Assembly (NCBI RefSeq): GCF_000717745.1
Contig: NZ_JOBH01000010.1
Coordinates: forward strand, 558,001 to 622,000
Direction: 5' to 3'
Length of the DNA: 64,000 bases
Source: Streptomyces violens
Lineage (GTDB): Bacteria; Actinomycetota; Actinomycetes; Streptomycetales; Streptomycetaceae
Below, piece after piece: positions 1-7,978 of this stretch. The notes beneath the pieces were generated by a model. It did not search any database. It was not told where the DNA came from and saw only the letters and a list, made by a program, of their open reading frames with translations. Both the position numbers and the translations under genes were made by a program. Numbering within the stretch: position 1 is the first letter of the stretch; every line of letters starts with the position of its first letter.

Positions 1-888
1 GCCAAGATCTTCGAGGACGCGGGCCTGCCGGCCGGCCTGCTGAACGTCCTGATCACCGACATCGCCGAGATCGGCGACGCGCTGATCGAGCACCCGGTGC
101 CCCGGGTGATCTCCTTCACCGGCTCGGACAAGGTCGGCCGGCACGTCGCCGCGGTCACCGCGGGCCACTTCAAGCGCGCCATCCTCGAACTGAGCGGCAA
201 CAGCGCGCTGATCGTCCTGGACGACGCGGACGTCGACTACGCGGTGGACGCCGCGGTCTTCAGCCGCTTCGTGTACCAGGGCCAGGTCTGCATGGCCGCC
301 AACCGCGTCCTCGTGGACCGCAAGGTCGAGGCGGAGTTCACCGAGAAGTTCGTGGCCCGGGTCCGGAAGCTGAAGACCGGCGACCCGCGCGACCCGGACA
401 CCCACATCGGGCCGCTCATCAACAGCTTCCAGGCCGAGGCGCTGACCGCACTGGTGGAACGGGCGGTCGCCGAGGGCGCCACGCCCCTGGTGCGCGGCCG
501 TACGCGGGGCAATCTCGTCGAGCCCACGGTGCTGTCCGGGCTGCCCGCCGACTCCGCGCTGTACGGACAGGAGATCTTCGGGCCCGTGGTGCTGCTCGGC
601 GCGTTCGACGGCGAGGCGGAGGCGGTGCGGCTCGCCAACGACTCCCCGTACGGCCTGAGCGGCGCGGTGCACACCGGCAACGTGGAGCGGGGCGCGCGGG
701 TGGCCCGGGAGATCGAGACCGGCATGATCCACATCAACGACAGCACGGTCCAGGACGAGCCGCTGGTGGCCTTCGGCGGCGAGAAGGCGTCCGGGGTCGG
801 GCGGCTGAACGGCGAGTCGACGGTGGAGGCGTTCACGACCCAGAAGTGGGTCTCGATCCAGCATGAGCGGACGACGTTTCCGTTCTGA
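1..888 (+). CDS. Aldehyde dehydrogenase, C-terminal part (5' truncated by window edge)
   Basis: An open frame runs from the first base, so the start lies outside the window. The protein is an NAD(P)-dependent aldehyde dehydrogenase that oxidises an aldehyde to the acid. Visible family marks are the general-base Glu in LELSGN (codon at 187-189) and the catalytic Cys in GQVCMAANR (codon at 289-291), then the EIFGPVV motif and the C-terminal FGGEKASGVGR segment. The oligomerisation tail is complete. The overall look is closest to the benzaldehyde/vanillin-type branch, but the substrate cannot be told from sequence. It is followed by an unrelated DinB-like gene, so no pathway context is available on this side. 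Confidence 0.93.
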   Translation, partial: AKIFEDAGLPAGLLNVLITDIAEIGDALIEHPVPRVISFTGSDKVGRHVAAVTAGHFKRAILELSGNSALIVLDDADVDYAVDAAVFSRFVYQGQVCMAANRVLVDRKVEAEFTEKFVARVRKLKTGDPRDPDTHIGPLINSFQAEALTALVERAVAEGATPLVRGRTRGNLVEPTVLSGLPADSALYGQEIFGPVVLLGAFDGEAEAVRLANDSPYGLSGAVHTGNVERGARVAREIETGMIHINDSTVQDEPLVAFGGEKASGVGRLNGESTVEAFTTQKWVSIQHERTTFPF

Positions 889-1027
889 GTTCCCTTTCTG
901 GGTCCCCTTTCTGGCGGGCTCGGTCCGATGGCGGTGCTTGCGGACAGAACCTGACCGCAAGGGCTCGTAGCTTGGTCGGTGTCGGGGGAGCTCCCCGGCA
1001 CCCACGAAGCGACGAAAGGCGGCTGCC

Positions 1028-1609
1028 ATGCCCACTCACGTGCCTGCCGAGGCCCACGGCGACGAGCGCGGCGCGCTCCTGGCCTTCCTCGAAGCGCAGC
1101 GCGGCGGGGTCCGCCGCGCGCTGCTCGGACTGACCGACGAAGCGGCCGCGCGCCGCCCCAGCGCCAGCGAGCTGTCCCTGTCCGGGCTGCTCAAGCACGT
1201 CGCGCAGACCGAGCAGGGCTGGCTGGAGGTCGCGCAGGAGCTGCCGCCCTCCATCAAGCGCGACGAGAGCACCTGGCACCTCAGCTTCCAGCTGGAGGAG
1301 GGCGAGACCGTCGCGGGCATGCTCGCCTACTGGGACGGGGTGGCGCAGCGCACCGAGGAGTTCATCCGCTCGGTGCCGAGCCTGGACGACACCTTCCCGC
1401 TGCCCGACGCGCCGTGGTACCCGCCGAACGCCCGGCAGTCCATGCGCTGGCTGGTGCTGCACCTGATCGAGGAGATCGCGCGGCACGCGGGCCACGCCGA
1501 CATCGTCCGCGAGTCCCTGGACGGCGCGACGGCCTTCGCCCTGGTGGACGAGGAGCGGGTGCTGCGCGAGAAGCAGGCGGTGCAGGGGCCGGAGTCCGCC
1601 GGGCAGTAG
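1028..1609 (+). CDS. DinB-family (DUF664-type) protein
   Basis: 193 aa, soluble, expected to form the DinB four-helix bundle that often carries a metal site with three His. Candidate ligands are the His in LLKHVAQTE near residue 56 and the His residues of LHLIEEIARHAGHAD near 145-160; this trailing HAGHAD block is the typical family signature. Such actinobacterial proteins are thought to be metal-dependent thiol transferases (mycothiol-related) in some cases, but no substrate can be assigned here. The gene precedes a PadR regulator by 47 nt on the same strand and may be co-transcribed with it. Confidence 0.82.
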   Translation: MPTHVPAEAHGDERGALLAFLEAQRGGVRRALLGLTDEAAARRPSASELSLSGLLKHVAQTEQGWLEVAQELPPSIKRDESTWHLSFQLEEGETVAGMLAYWDGVAQRTEEFIRSVPSLDDTFPLPDAPWYPPNARQSMRWLVLHLIEEIARHAGHADIVRESLDGATAFALVDEERVLREKQAVQGPESAGQ

Positions 1610-1656
1610 CGTGCTGACCGGCAAGGTCACACCCGGGGACGAGGAGAGCGCGGGCG

Positions 1657-2289
1657 ATGTCGGCGATCCGGCTGCTGGTACTGGGAGCCGTGCGGCAGCA
1701 CGGCCGGACCCACGGCTACCAGGTACGCAGCGACCTGGAGTACTGGGGCGCCCATGAGTGGTCGAACGCCAAGCCCGGCTCGATCTACCACGCGCTGAAG
1801 CAGATGGCGAAGCAGGGGCTGCTGCGCGCGCACGAGACCGCGCCGAGCACGGCCGGCGGGCCGCCGCGCACGGAGTACGAGCTGACGGACGCGGGGGAGG
1901 CGGAGTACTTCACGCTGCTGCGTGCCGCGCTCTCCCAGCACGACCAGAAGGTGGACGTGCTGAGCGCGGGCATCGGCTTCATGGTCGACCTGCCGCGCCA
2001 GGAGGCGGTGGCCCTGCTGACGGAGCGGGTGCGGGCCCTGGAGGCGTGGCGCGCCGAGGTCACCGGGCACTACGTCCCCGAGGACGGCCCGGAGCAGCTC
2101 GGCCACATCGGCGAGATCATGAACATGTGGGTGCACGCCGCGGACACCGGAGCCGAGTGGGCCCGCTCCCTGATCGCGCGCATCGAAGGGGGCGCCTACG
2201 TCTTCGCGGGCGAGGGCGCGCCCTTCGTGGGCGTACTGCCGGAGGGCACGCCGAACCCGTTCGCGGACAAGCCGCCGTTCAGGGGCTAG
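1657..2289 (+). CDS. PadR-family transcriptional regulator
   Basis: 210 aa. The N-terminal winged helix is typical of PadR: MSAIRLLVLGAV, then GYQVRSDLE, a KPGSIYHALKQMAKQGLL recognition-helix region (about 45-65) and the wing ending in YELTDAGEAEY. The C-terminal half (about 95-180) is helical and resembles the Vir-type dimerisation domain. PadR proteins usually repress a neighbouring transporter or detoxification gene in response to small ligands. Possible targets here are the DinB-like gene upstream or the convergent LysE-type exporter, which ends 10 nt away; neither is shown. Confidence 0.88.
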   Translation: MSAIRLLVLGAVRQHGRTHGYQVRSDLEYWGAHEWSNAKPGSIYHALKQMAKQGLLRAHETAPSTAGGPPRTEYELTDAGEAEYFTLLRAALSQHDQKVDVLSAGIGFMVDLPRQEAVALLTERVRALEAWRAEVTGHYVPEDGPEQLGHIGEIMNMWVHAADTGAEWARSLIARIEGGAYVFAGEGAPFVGVLPEGTPNPFADKPPFRG

Positions 2290-2299
2290 CCGCGGGCGC

Positions 2300-2962
2300 T
2301 CAGCCCGTGCCGGCCATCGACAGCTTCGCCGCGAAGCCCAGGAAGGCGGCGCCGGCGCCCGCGGTCAGGCCCGCGGTGAGGCGGCGCCGCTTGCGGAAGG
2401 TCGCGGCCAGATACGTACCGCTGAAGATCAGGATCGACAGGTACGTGAAGCTGAACAGCTGGGCCCACGCGCCGAGCGCCAGGAAGGACAGCGTCTGGTG
2501 CGCGTAGTGCGGATCGACGAACTGCACGAAGAAGGAGATGAAGAACAGGATCGCCTTCGGGTTGAGCAGGCTGACCACGAGGGCGCGGCGGTACGGCCGC
2601 TCGGTCTCCTCCTTGGGCCGCGCGGGCTCGCCCGCCTTCTCGGCCCTGCGGGCCTCCCGGCCGCGCCACATCGCCACCGCGCCGCGCAGCATCCCGATCG
2701 CCAGCCAGGTCAGATAGCCGGCGCCCGCGAACTTCACGACCCCGAAGGCCAGCGGGCTGGCCTGCAGCAGCGACGCCACGCCGCCCGCCGAGAGCGTCAT
2801 CAGTACCGTGTCGCCGCACAGCACGCCGGCGGCCGCCCGGTAGGCCACCTTCGGCCCGCGCCGCGCGGCGACCGAGACGACGTACAGCGAGTTCGGGCCC
2901 GGCAGCAGAATGATCAGCGCGAGGCCCGCGAGATACGTCGAAAGATCCGTTATCCCCAGCAT
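2300..2962 (-). CDS. LysE/RhtB-family amino-acid exporter
   Basis: 220 aa integral membrane protein. The start chosen is the ATG whose product begins MLGITDLSTYLAGL; the open frame continues further upstream, but that part is not hydrophobic and covers the tipA promoter. The N-terminal IILLPGPNSLYVVS segment is the LysE/RhtB signature, followed by AARRGPKVAYRAAAGV and about five more hydrophobic helices. The middle loop (about 110-135) is charged. The family exports amino acids such as lysine, threonine, homoserine or leucine. It is divergent from tipA, sharing a 136-bp intergenic region, so it could be affected by TipA, but that is inference. Confidence 0.88.
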   Translation of the reverse strand: MLGITDLSTYLAGLALIILLPGPNSLYVVSVAARRGPKVAYRAAAGVLCGDTVLMTLSAGGVASLLQASPLAFGVVKFAGAGYLTWLAIGMLRGAVAMWRGREARRAEKAGEPARPKEETERPYRRALVVSLLNPKAILFFISFFVQFVDPHYAHQTLSFLALGAWAQLFSFTYLSILIFSGTYLAATFRKRRRLTAGLTAGAGAAFLGFAAKLSMAGTG

Positions 2963-3041
2963 GGCCGCAGGATGCCATCCGGAACCGGAAGGGTCACGCC
3001 GTTTCCGGGATGCGGACACGCTCCGCCCCGGGACGGCGGGC

Positions 3042-3072
3042 TTGCACCTCACGCGACGTGAGGCGGCACCGT
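3042..3072 (+). promoter_or_regulatory. tipA promoter (MerR-type, 19-bp spacer)
   Basis: A -35 hexamer TTGCAC (3042-3047) and a -10 CACCGT (3067-3072) are separated by 19 bp, the long spacer typical of MerR-activated promoters. Between them lies the inverted repeat CCTCACG-CGA-CGTGAGG (3047-3063). The arrangement and sequence closely resemble the thiostrepton-inducible tipA promoter as I remember it. The leader ends in the purine-rich AGAAGGGAGCGGAG just before the ATG. Confidence 0.9.
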
Positions 3073-3098
3073 GAAGGCGTACCGAGAAGGGAGCGGAG

Positions 3099-3857
3099 AT
3101 GACGTACTCCGTGGGACAGGTCGCCGGGTTCGCCGGCGTCACGGTGCGCACCCTGCACCACTACGACGAGATCGGACTGCTCTCGCCGAGCGCGCGCAGC
3201 CACGCGGGCCACCGGCGCTACGACGACGCCGACCTCGACCGGCTGCAGCGCGTCCTGTTCTACCGGGAGCTCGGCTTTCCGCTCGACGAGGTCGCGGCAC
3301 TTCTGGACGACCCGGACGCCGACCCGCAGGAACACCTGCGGAGGCAGCACGAGCTGCTGACCGCCCGGATCGCCCGGCTGAAGGAGATGGCCGCGGCCGT
3401 GGAAACCGCGATGGAGGCACGCAGGATGGGCATCAACCTCACGCCCGAGGAGAAGTTCGAGGCGTTCGGCGACTTCGACCCGGACCAGTACGCGGAGGAG
3501 GTGCAGCGGCGCTGGGGGAACACCGACGCGTACAAGGAGTCGCAGCGCCGCACGGCCTCGTACACGAAGGAGGACTGGAAGCGGCTCACGCAGGAGTTCG
3601 ACGCGATCCACCGCCGGATGGGCGTCCTGCTCGCCCAGGGGGTCGCCGCCGACTCCGAAGCGGCGATGGACGTCGCCGAGGAGCACCGGCGATTCATCTC
3701 CGGCCACTACTACGAGTGCGCCCACGAGCTGCACACCTGCCTGGGTGAGATGTACGTCTCCGACCCGCGGTTCACCGCGACGTACGAGGCCATCCGGCCG
3801 GGGCTGGCGGAGTACATGCGGGACGCGATGCTCGCGAACGCGGTCCGTCGTTCCTGA
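3099..3857 (+). CDS. tipA: TipA-type MerR regulator with thiopeptide-binding TipAS domain
   Basis: 252 aa, against about 253 in the S. lividans protein. Residues 1-70 are a MerR winged helix (YSVGQVAGFAGVTVRTLHHYD), followed by the dimerisation coil (about 75-108) and the TipAS domain (110-252). The two cysteines at 207 and 214 (ECAHELHTC) coincide with the positions known in TipAS to capture the dehydroalanine tail of thiostrepton-like thiopeptides covalently. Ligand binding turns the full-length protein into an activator of its own promoter, present just upstream. Whether this species makes or only senses thiopeptides cannot be seen here. Confidence 0.95.
   Translation: MTYSVGQVAGFAGVTVRTLHHYDEIGLLSPSARSHAGHRRYDDADLDRLQRVLFYRELGFPLDEVAALLDDPDADPQEHLRRQHELLTARIARLKEMAAAVETAMEARRMGINLTPEEKFEAFGDFDPDQYAEEVQRRWGNTDAYKESQRRTASYTKEDWKRLTQEFDAIHRRMGVLLAQGVAADSEAAMDVAEEHRRFISGHYYECAHELHTCLGEMYVSDPRFTATYEAIRPGLAEYMRDAMLANAVRRS
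3426..3857 (+). CDS. tipAS: TipAS: internal in-frame start giving the ligand-binding domain alone
   Basis: Codon 110 of tipA is an ATG (MGINLTPEEKF) with a GGAGG at 3413-3417, eight bases upstream, inside the coding sequence. In S. lividans the same in-frame start yields a 144-residue TipAS protein in large excess, which sequesters the drug. Here it would give 143 residues. Conservation of both the Met and a good ribosome-binding site supports a second product, but expression is not shown. Confidence 0.7.
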   Translation: MGINLTPEEKFEAFGDFDPDQYAEEVQRRWGNTDAYKESQRRTASYTKEDWKRLTQEFDAIHRRMGVLLAQGVAADSEAAMDVAEEHRRFISGHYYECAHELHTCLGEMYVSDPRFTATYEAIRPGLAEYMRDAMLANAVRRS

Positions 3858-3999
3858 GGGGCTCCGGGGCGTCGGGCCGGGCAGCTGGAACCAAGGGGCG
3901 GTACGAGGCGTTGATAGCTTTGGGCCGCATACTGCGCCTGTACCCCGCTCACCGCCTACCGACCGATCCGGCGCCCTCGACCCAGGAGCCCTGCCCACC

Positions 4000-5271
4000 G
4001 TGAACACTCTCGCGCTCGGCCCCCAGTGGCTGGACCCGGACTATCTGATCAGCACCTTCGGCCTGATCGGCGTTCTGGTCATCGTCTTCGCGGAGTCCGG
4101 TCTGCTGATCGGTTTCTTCCTGCCCGGCGACTCCCTGCTCTTCACGACCGGCCTGCTGGTCACGGCCGGGAAGCTGGACAAGCCGCTGTGGCTGGTGTGT
4201 CTGCTGATCGTGCTGGCGGCGGTGCTGGGCGACCAGGCGGGCTATCTCTTCGGCCGGAAGGTCGGGCCCTCGCTGTTCAAGCGGCCCGACTCCAAGCTGT
4301 TCAAGCAGGAGAACGTCGAGAAGGCCCACGAGTTCTTCGAGAAGCACGGCCCGAAGTCGCTGATCCTGGCCCGCTTCGTGCCGATCGTGCGGACGTTCAC
4401 GCCGATCATCGCGGGCGTGAGCCGGATGAACTACCGCTCGTTCATCACCTTCAACGTCATCGGCGGCCTGCTGTGGGGCGCGGGCGTGACGCTGCTCGGC
4501 GCGGCGCTGGGCGGCATCGAGTTCGTGCACAAGAACATCGAGGCCATCCTCGTCCTGATCGTGCTGATCTCGGTCGTCCCGATCGTCATCGAGTACCTCC
4601 GCGGTCGTAAGAAGGGCAAGAAGGCGGCCGCTGAGCGCGCCGAGGGCCCCGAGGGTGCCGAGGGCGCTGCGGGCCAGGACGTGCCGCAGGGCGGCCCCGC
4701 CGACGCCACCCAGCCGATGCCGCGCGTCCCGTACGAGGGCGAGGAGCGCGCCCCGTACGGCGCGCAGCAGGACGGGCCCCAGTACGGCCGGCAGCAGCAG
4801 CCCCCGTACGGCCACCAGCAGCCCCCGAACGGCCGCGGCCAGGCCCCGTACGGTCAGAGCCAGGCTCCGTACGGCCAGGGACAGGCTCCGTACGGTCAGG
4901 CGCAGTCGTCGCCGTACGGGCGGCAGGATCCGGCCTCTTACGGCGGACAGCAGGCCCCCTACGGCGGGCAGCAGGCATCCTCCTACGGTGAGCAGCAGGC
5001 GCCTCGGGCGCAGCAGTCCCCGTACGGCCGGCAGGACGCTCCGCAGGCCCCGCAGGCGCCCTACGGACAGCAGCCGCAGCAGCCCCAGCAGCCCCCGTAC
5101 GGCGGGCAGTCCGGGCCCGCTCCGTACGGCCGTCCCGCGCAGCAGCCGGGCGGGCCGGAGCAGTATTATTCAGAGCCGCAGCACCCTCAGCAGGGGCCGC
5201 AGCAGCCGCACCCCCAGGATCACCAGCAGCCTCCGGGCGAGGGGCGCCGCGGCCGCCACGCCAAGCGCTGA
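4000..5271 (+). CDS. DedA-family membrane protein with long PYG-rich C-terminal tail
   Basis: 423 aa from the GTG at 4000 (product VNTLALGPQWLDPDYL). Residues 1-205 are a DedA domain: ESGLLIGFFLPGDSLLF, GDQAGYLFGRKVG, then the RFVPIVRTFTPIIAG motif and two C-terminal helices. DedA proteins are thought to flip or scramble phospholipids or undecaprenyl phosphate. From about residue 206 comes a charged linker (RGRKKGKKAAAER) and then roughly 175 residues of Gln/Pro/Gly with some 14 [PSQ]YG units, ending in a basic GRRGRHAKR. The tail should face the cytoplasm and be disordered. The open frame continues upstream of 4000, but the DedA homology begins at this GTG. Confidence 0.88.
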   Translation: MNTLALGPQWLDPDYLISTFGLIGVLVIVFAESGLLIGFFLPGDSLLFTTGLLVTAGKLDKPLWLVCLLIVLAAVLGDQAGYLFGRKVGPSLFKRPDSKLFKQENVEKAHEFFEKHGPKSLILARFVPIVRTFTPIIAGVSRMNYRSFITFNVIGGLLWGAGVTLLGAALGGIEFVHKNIEAILVLIVLISVVPIVIEYLRGRKKGKKAAAERAEGPEGAEGAAGQDVPQGGPADATQPMPRVPYEGEERAPYGAQQDGPQYGRQQQPPYGHQQPPNGRGQAPYGQSQAPYGQGQAPYGQAQSSPYGRQDPASYGGQQAPYGGQQASSYGEQQAPRAQQSPYGRQDAPQAPQAPYGQQPQQPQQPPYGGQSGPAPYGRPAQQPGGPEQYYSEPQHPQQGPQQPHPQDHQQPPGEGRRGRHAKR

Positions 5272-5491
5272 CCGGCTGCGCAGCACATCCCCCGTACCGC
5301 ACCGCCCTTGGGCGTCCCTTCCGTTCCGCGTCGCCGCGGAGTGGTTCAGGGGCGCCTTCGCGGCGTCCAGGGCGGGTTCACCCCCCACCCCATTTCCCAC
5401 CCTGCGAACCCCCGCCCCGCGCGCCAGGGGCGGCGATCAGGCATGGTGGCTTTGACGACGGACGCAGCAGGCGCACGAGGAGCGAGGAGCA

Positions 5492-7183
5492 GTGGCGTCG
5501 GACCCGGAGACCCCCGAGGACCGCAAACCCCAATCGGACGAAGCGCGGAGCGCGTTCACCCCGCCGCTCGGCGTGCCCCAGCCCCCACTGCACGAGGACG
5601 AGCACCCCACCTCGGAATTCGCCCTCCCTGAGGGAATGCGGGCCGAGGCGCCCGCCGAGCCGGAGGGGTCCGCCTTCGCGCCCCCGGGCAGCGCGCCGAA
5701 CGGCGCCACCGGCTCCACCACGGGCACCCACCAGCTGCCCACCACGCCCGCCGGCTGGCCCGCCTTCACCCCGCCGCACGGCATACCGGTCGTCAGCCTG
5801 ACCAAGGACGTCCCCTGGCAGGACCGGATGCGCACGATGCTGCGGATGCCGGTCACCGAGCGCCCGGCTCCGGAGCGGATCGAACGCGCCGACGAGACGG
5901 GGCCCGCCGTGCCGCGCGTGCTCGACCTCACGCTCCGTATCGGCGAGATCCTGCTCGCCGGCGGTGAGGGGGCCGAGGACGTCGAGGCGGCCATGTTCGG
6001 CGTCGCCCACGCGTACGGCCTGGAACGGGTCGAGCCCACGGTCACGTTCACGCTGCTGTCGATCTCGCATCAGCCCTCGCTGGTGGACGACCCGGTGACG
6101 GCCAGCCGCACGGTCCGCCGGCGCGGCGTGGACTACACCCGGCTCTCCGCGGTCTTCCAGCTCGTCGACGACATCACCTCCGACGGCATCACGCTGGAGG
6201 AGGCGTACCGCGGCCTCGCCGAGATCCGGCGCAACCGCCACCCGTACCCGAGCTGGGCGCTCACCGTGGCGTCCGGCCTGCTGTCCGGCGCGGCGAGCAT
6301 GCTGGTCGGCGGTGGCCTGACGGTCTTCATCGCGGCGGCCATAGGGTCGATGCTCGGCGACCGGCTGGCGTGGCTGGCGTCCGCACGCGGGCTGCCGGAG
6401 TTCTACCAGTTCGTGGCGGCGGCGATGCCGCCTGCCGCGATGGGCGTGGCGCTGAGCATGACGCACACGGGTGTGCAGGCGTCGGCGGTCATCACCGGTG
6501 GCCTCTTCGCGCTGATCCCGGGGCGGGCGCTGGTGGCGGGCGTACAGGACGGCCTGACGGGTTACTACATCACCGCCGCCGCGCGTCTGCTGGAAGTCGG
6601 CTACCTCATCGTCGGCATCGTCATCGGGGTGCTCGGCGTGCTGTACATCGGCGTCCAGCTGAGCGCGCACACGCTGAACCCGGAAGAGGGCTTCGGATCG
6701 TTCGACGAGCCGGTGGTCCAGATCATCGCCTCGCTGCTGCTGGCGCTGGCCTTCTGTGTGCTGCTTCAGCAGGAACGTCACACCGTGCTGTTCGCGACCT
6801 TCAACGGCGGCGTGGCCTGGGTGATATACGGCGCCCTCACGCAGGCCAGGATCCACCCGGTGGTCGCCACCACGATCGCGGCCGGCCTGGTCGGCCTCTT
6901 CGGCCAGTTGCTGTCCCGCTACCGCTACGCGTCCGCGCTGCCGTACGTCACGGCGGCCATCGGCCCGCTGCTCCCCGGTAGCGCGACGTACTTCGCGCTG
7001 CTCAACTTCGCCCAGGGCAACCTGGACGCCGGCGTCTCCTCGCTGATCAAGGCCATCTCACTGGCCCTGGCCATCGCGGTGGGCGTGAACCTCGGTGGCG
7101 AAGTGGCCCGCCTCTTCATCAAGGCCCCCAGCGGCGAGGAAGCAGCCACCCGCCGCGCGGCGAAGCGCACGCGCGGCTTCTAA
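5492..7183 (+). CDS. Threonine/serine exporter, ThrE family (two-domain fusion)
   Basis: 563 aa from a GTG preceded by GAGGAGCGAGGAG. Residues 1-130 are Pro/Glu-rich and probably cytoplasmic. About 140-400 is the ThrE domain (RIGEILLAGGEGAEDVEAAMFGVAHAYGL then five helices) and about 405-550 the smaller ThrE_2 domain with more helices, so the protein fuses what are two subunits elsewhere. It exports threonine and serine using the proton gradient. The soluble start of the ThrE domain may have peptidase-like character as in the Corynebacterium protein. It stands alone between dedA and a hairpin at 7220-7255. Confidence 0.88.
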   Translation: MASDPETPEDRKPQSDEARSAFTPPLGVPQPPLHEDEHPTSEFALPEGMRAEAPAEPEGSAFAPPGSAPNGATGSTTGTHQLPTTPAGWPAFTPPHGIPVVSLTKDVPWQDRMRTMLRMPVTERPAPERIERADETGPAVPRVLDLTLRIGEILLAGGEGAEDVEAAMFGVAHAYGLERVEPTVTFTLLSISHQPSLVDDPVTASRTVRRRGVDYTRLSAVFQLVDDITSDGITLEEAYRGLAEIRRNRHPYPSWALTVASGLLSGAASMLVGGGLTVFIAAAIGSMLGDRLAWLASARGLPEFYQFVAAAMPPAAMGVALSMTHTGVQASAVITGGLFALIPGRALVAGVQDGLTGYYITAAARLLEVGYLIVGIVIGVLGVLYIGVQLSAHTLNPEEGFGSFDEPVVQIIASLLLALAFCVLLQQERHTVLFATFNGGVAWVIYGALTQARIHPVVATTIAAGLVGLFGQLLSRYRYASALPYVTAAIGPLLPGSATYFALLNFAQGNLDAGVSSLIKAISLALAIAVGVNLGGEVARLFIKAPSGEEAATRRAAKRTRGF

Positions 7184-7219
7184 ATGCAGCCCGTCCGGCG
7201 TTTGAGGACATCTTGTACG

Positions 7220-7255
7220 CCGATGGGCGGACACCCGCAGGTGCCCGCCCATCGG
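7220..7255. terminator. Bidirectional hairpin between thrE-type gene and ppa
   Basis: CCGATGGGCGG (7220-7230) pairs with CCGCCCATCGG (7245-7255), and CACC/GGTG inside the loop can extend the stem. It sits between convergent genes and lacks a clear T tract, as is usual in Streptomyces. Confidence 0.6.
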
Positions 7256-7300
7256 TACCACCGGCTACCGGCCGGGGTCGGAAAACCCGAGCCGCCAGGC

Positions 7301-7795
7301 TCAGTGCTTGCCGCCCTGCGCCTCCAGGCGCTTGAACGAAGCCTCGATCTCGGCCTCGGCCTCGCTGCGGCCGACCCAGTTCGCGCCCTCGACCGACTTG
7401 CCCGGCTCCAGGTCCTTGTAGACCTCGAAGAAGTGCTGGATCTCCAGGCGGTCGAACTCCGACACGTGGTGGATGTCGCGCAGGTGCTCCACGCGGGGGT
7501 CCGAGGCCGGGACGCACAGCAGCTTGTCGTCGCCGCCGGCCTCGTCGGTCATGCGGAACATACCGATGGCGCGGCACTTGATGAGGCAACCCGGGAAGGT
7601 CGGCTCGTCCAGGATGACCAGCGCGTCCAGCGGGTCGCCGTCCTCGCCGAGGGTGTTCTCGACGAAGCCGTAGTCGGCCGGGTAGCTGGTCGAGGTGAAG
7701 AGTCGACGGTCCAGGCGGATCCGACCGGTCTCGTGGTCCACCTCGTACTTGTTCCGCGAACCCTTCGGGATCTCGATGGTGACGTCGAACTCCAC
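7301..7795 (-). CDS. ppa: Inorganic pyrophosphatase (family I)
   Basis: 164 aa from a GTG (product begins [20 protein letters not shown]). This start is preferred because GAGGAG lies six bases before it; an ATG five codons upstream (MEEPPVEFD) has no ribosome-binding site and would place GAGGAG inside the gene. The enzyme hydrolyses PPi released by biosynthesis using Mg2+. Family marks are [22 protein letters not shown] and the metal-binding DGDPLDALV, with KDLEPGK near the C-terminus. It is soluble, likely hexameric, and divergent from the carboxypeptidase gene. Confidence 0.95.
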   Translation of the reverse strand: MEFDVTIEIPKGSRNKYEVDHETGRIRLDRRLFTSTSYPADYGFVENTLGEDGDPLDALVILDEPTFPGCLIKCRAIGMFRMTDEAGGDDKLLCVPASDPRVEHLRDIHHVSEFDRLEIQHFFEVYKDLEPGKSVEGANWVGRSEAEAEIEASFKRLEAQGGKH

Positions 7796-7978
7796 GGGTG
7801 GCTCCTCCATGATCAACACATACGTCTGGTGATTAAGTGTCCCCCACGCAGGTGTGTGGTGGCGAAAGGGGCTGGGTCCAAGGTGCCGGAGACCAGGTCG
7901 TGGCAGGTCAGGTGGGTCGGCTGGGGCCGTACCTGCATACGGGCGACAGCCGGTGCCGGCCGGGGCGCCGCACAGTTC

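Noticed and set aside
4730..5200. DNA-level tandem repeat or mobile element within the PYG-rich tail
   Set aside because: The repetition reflects the repeated amino-acid pattern; units vary in length and sequence and no terminal repeats or duplicated targets are seen.
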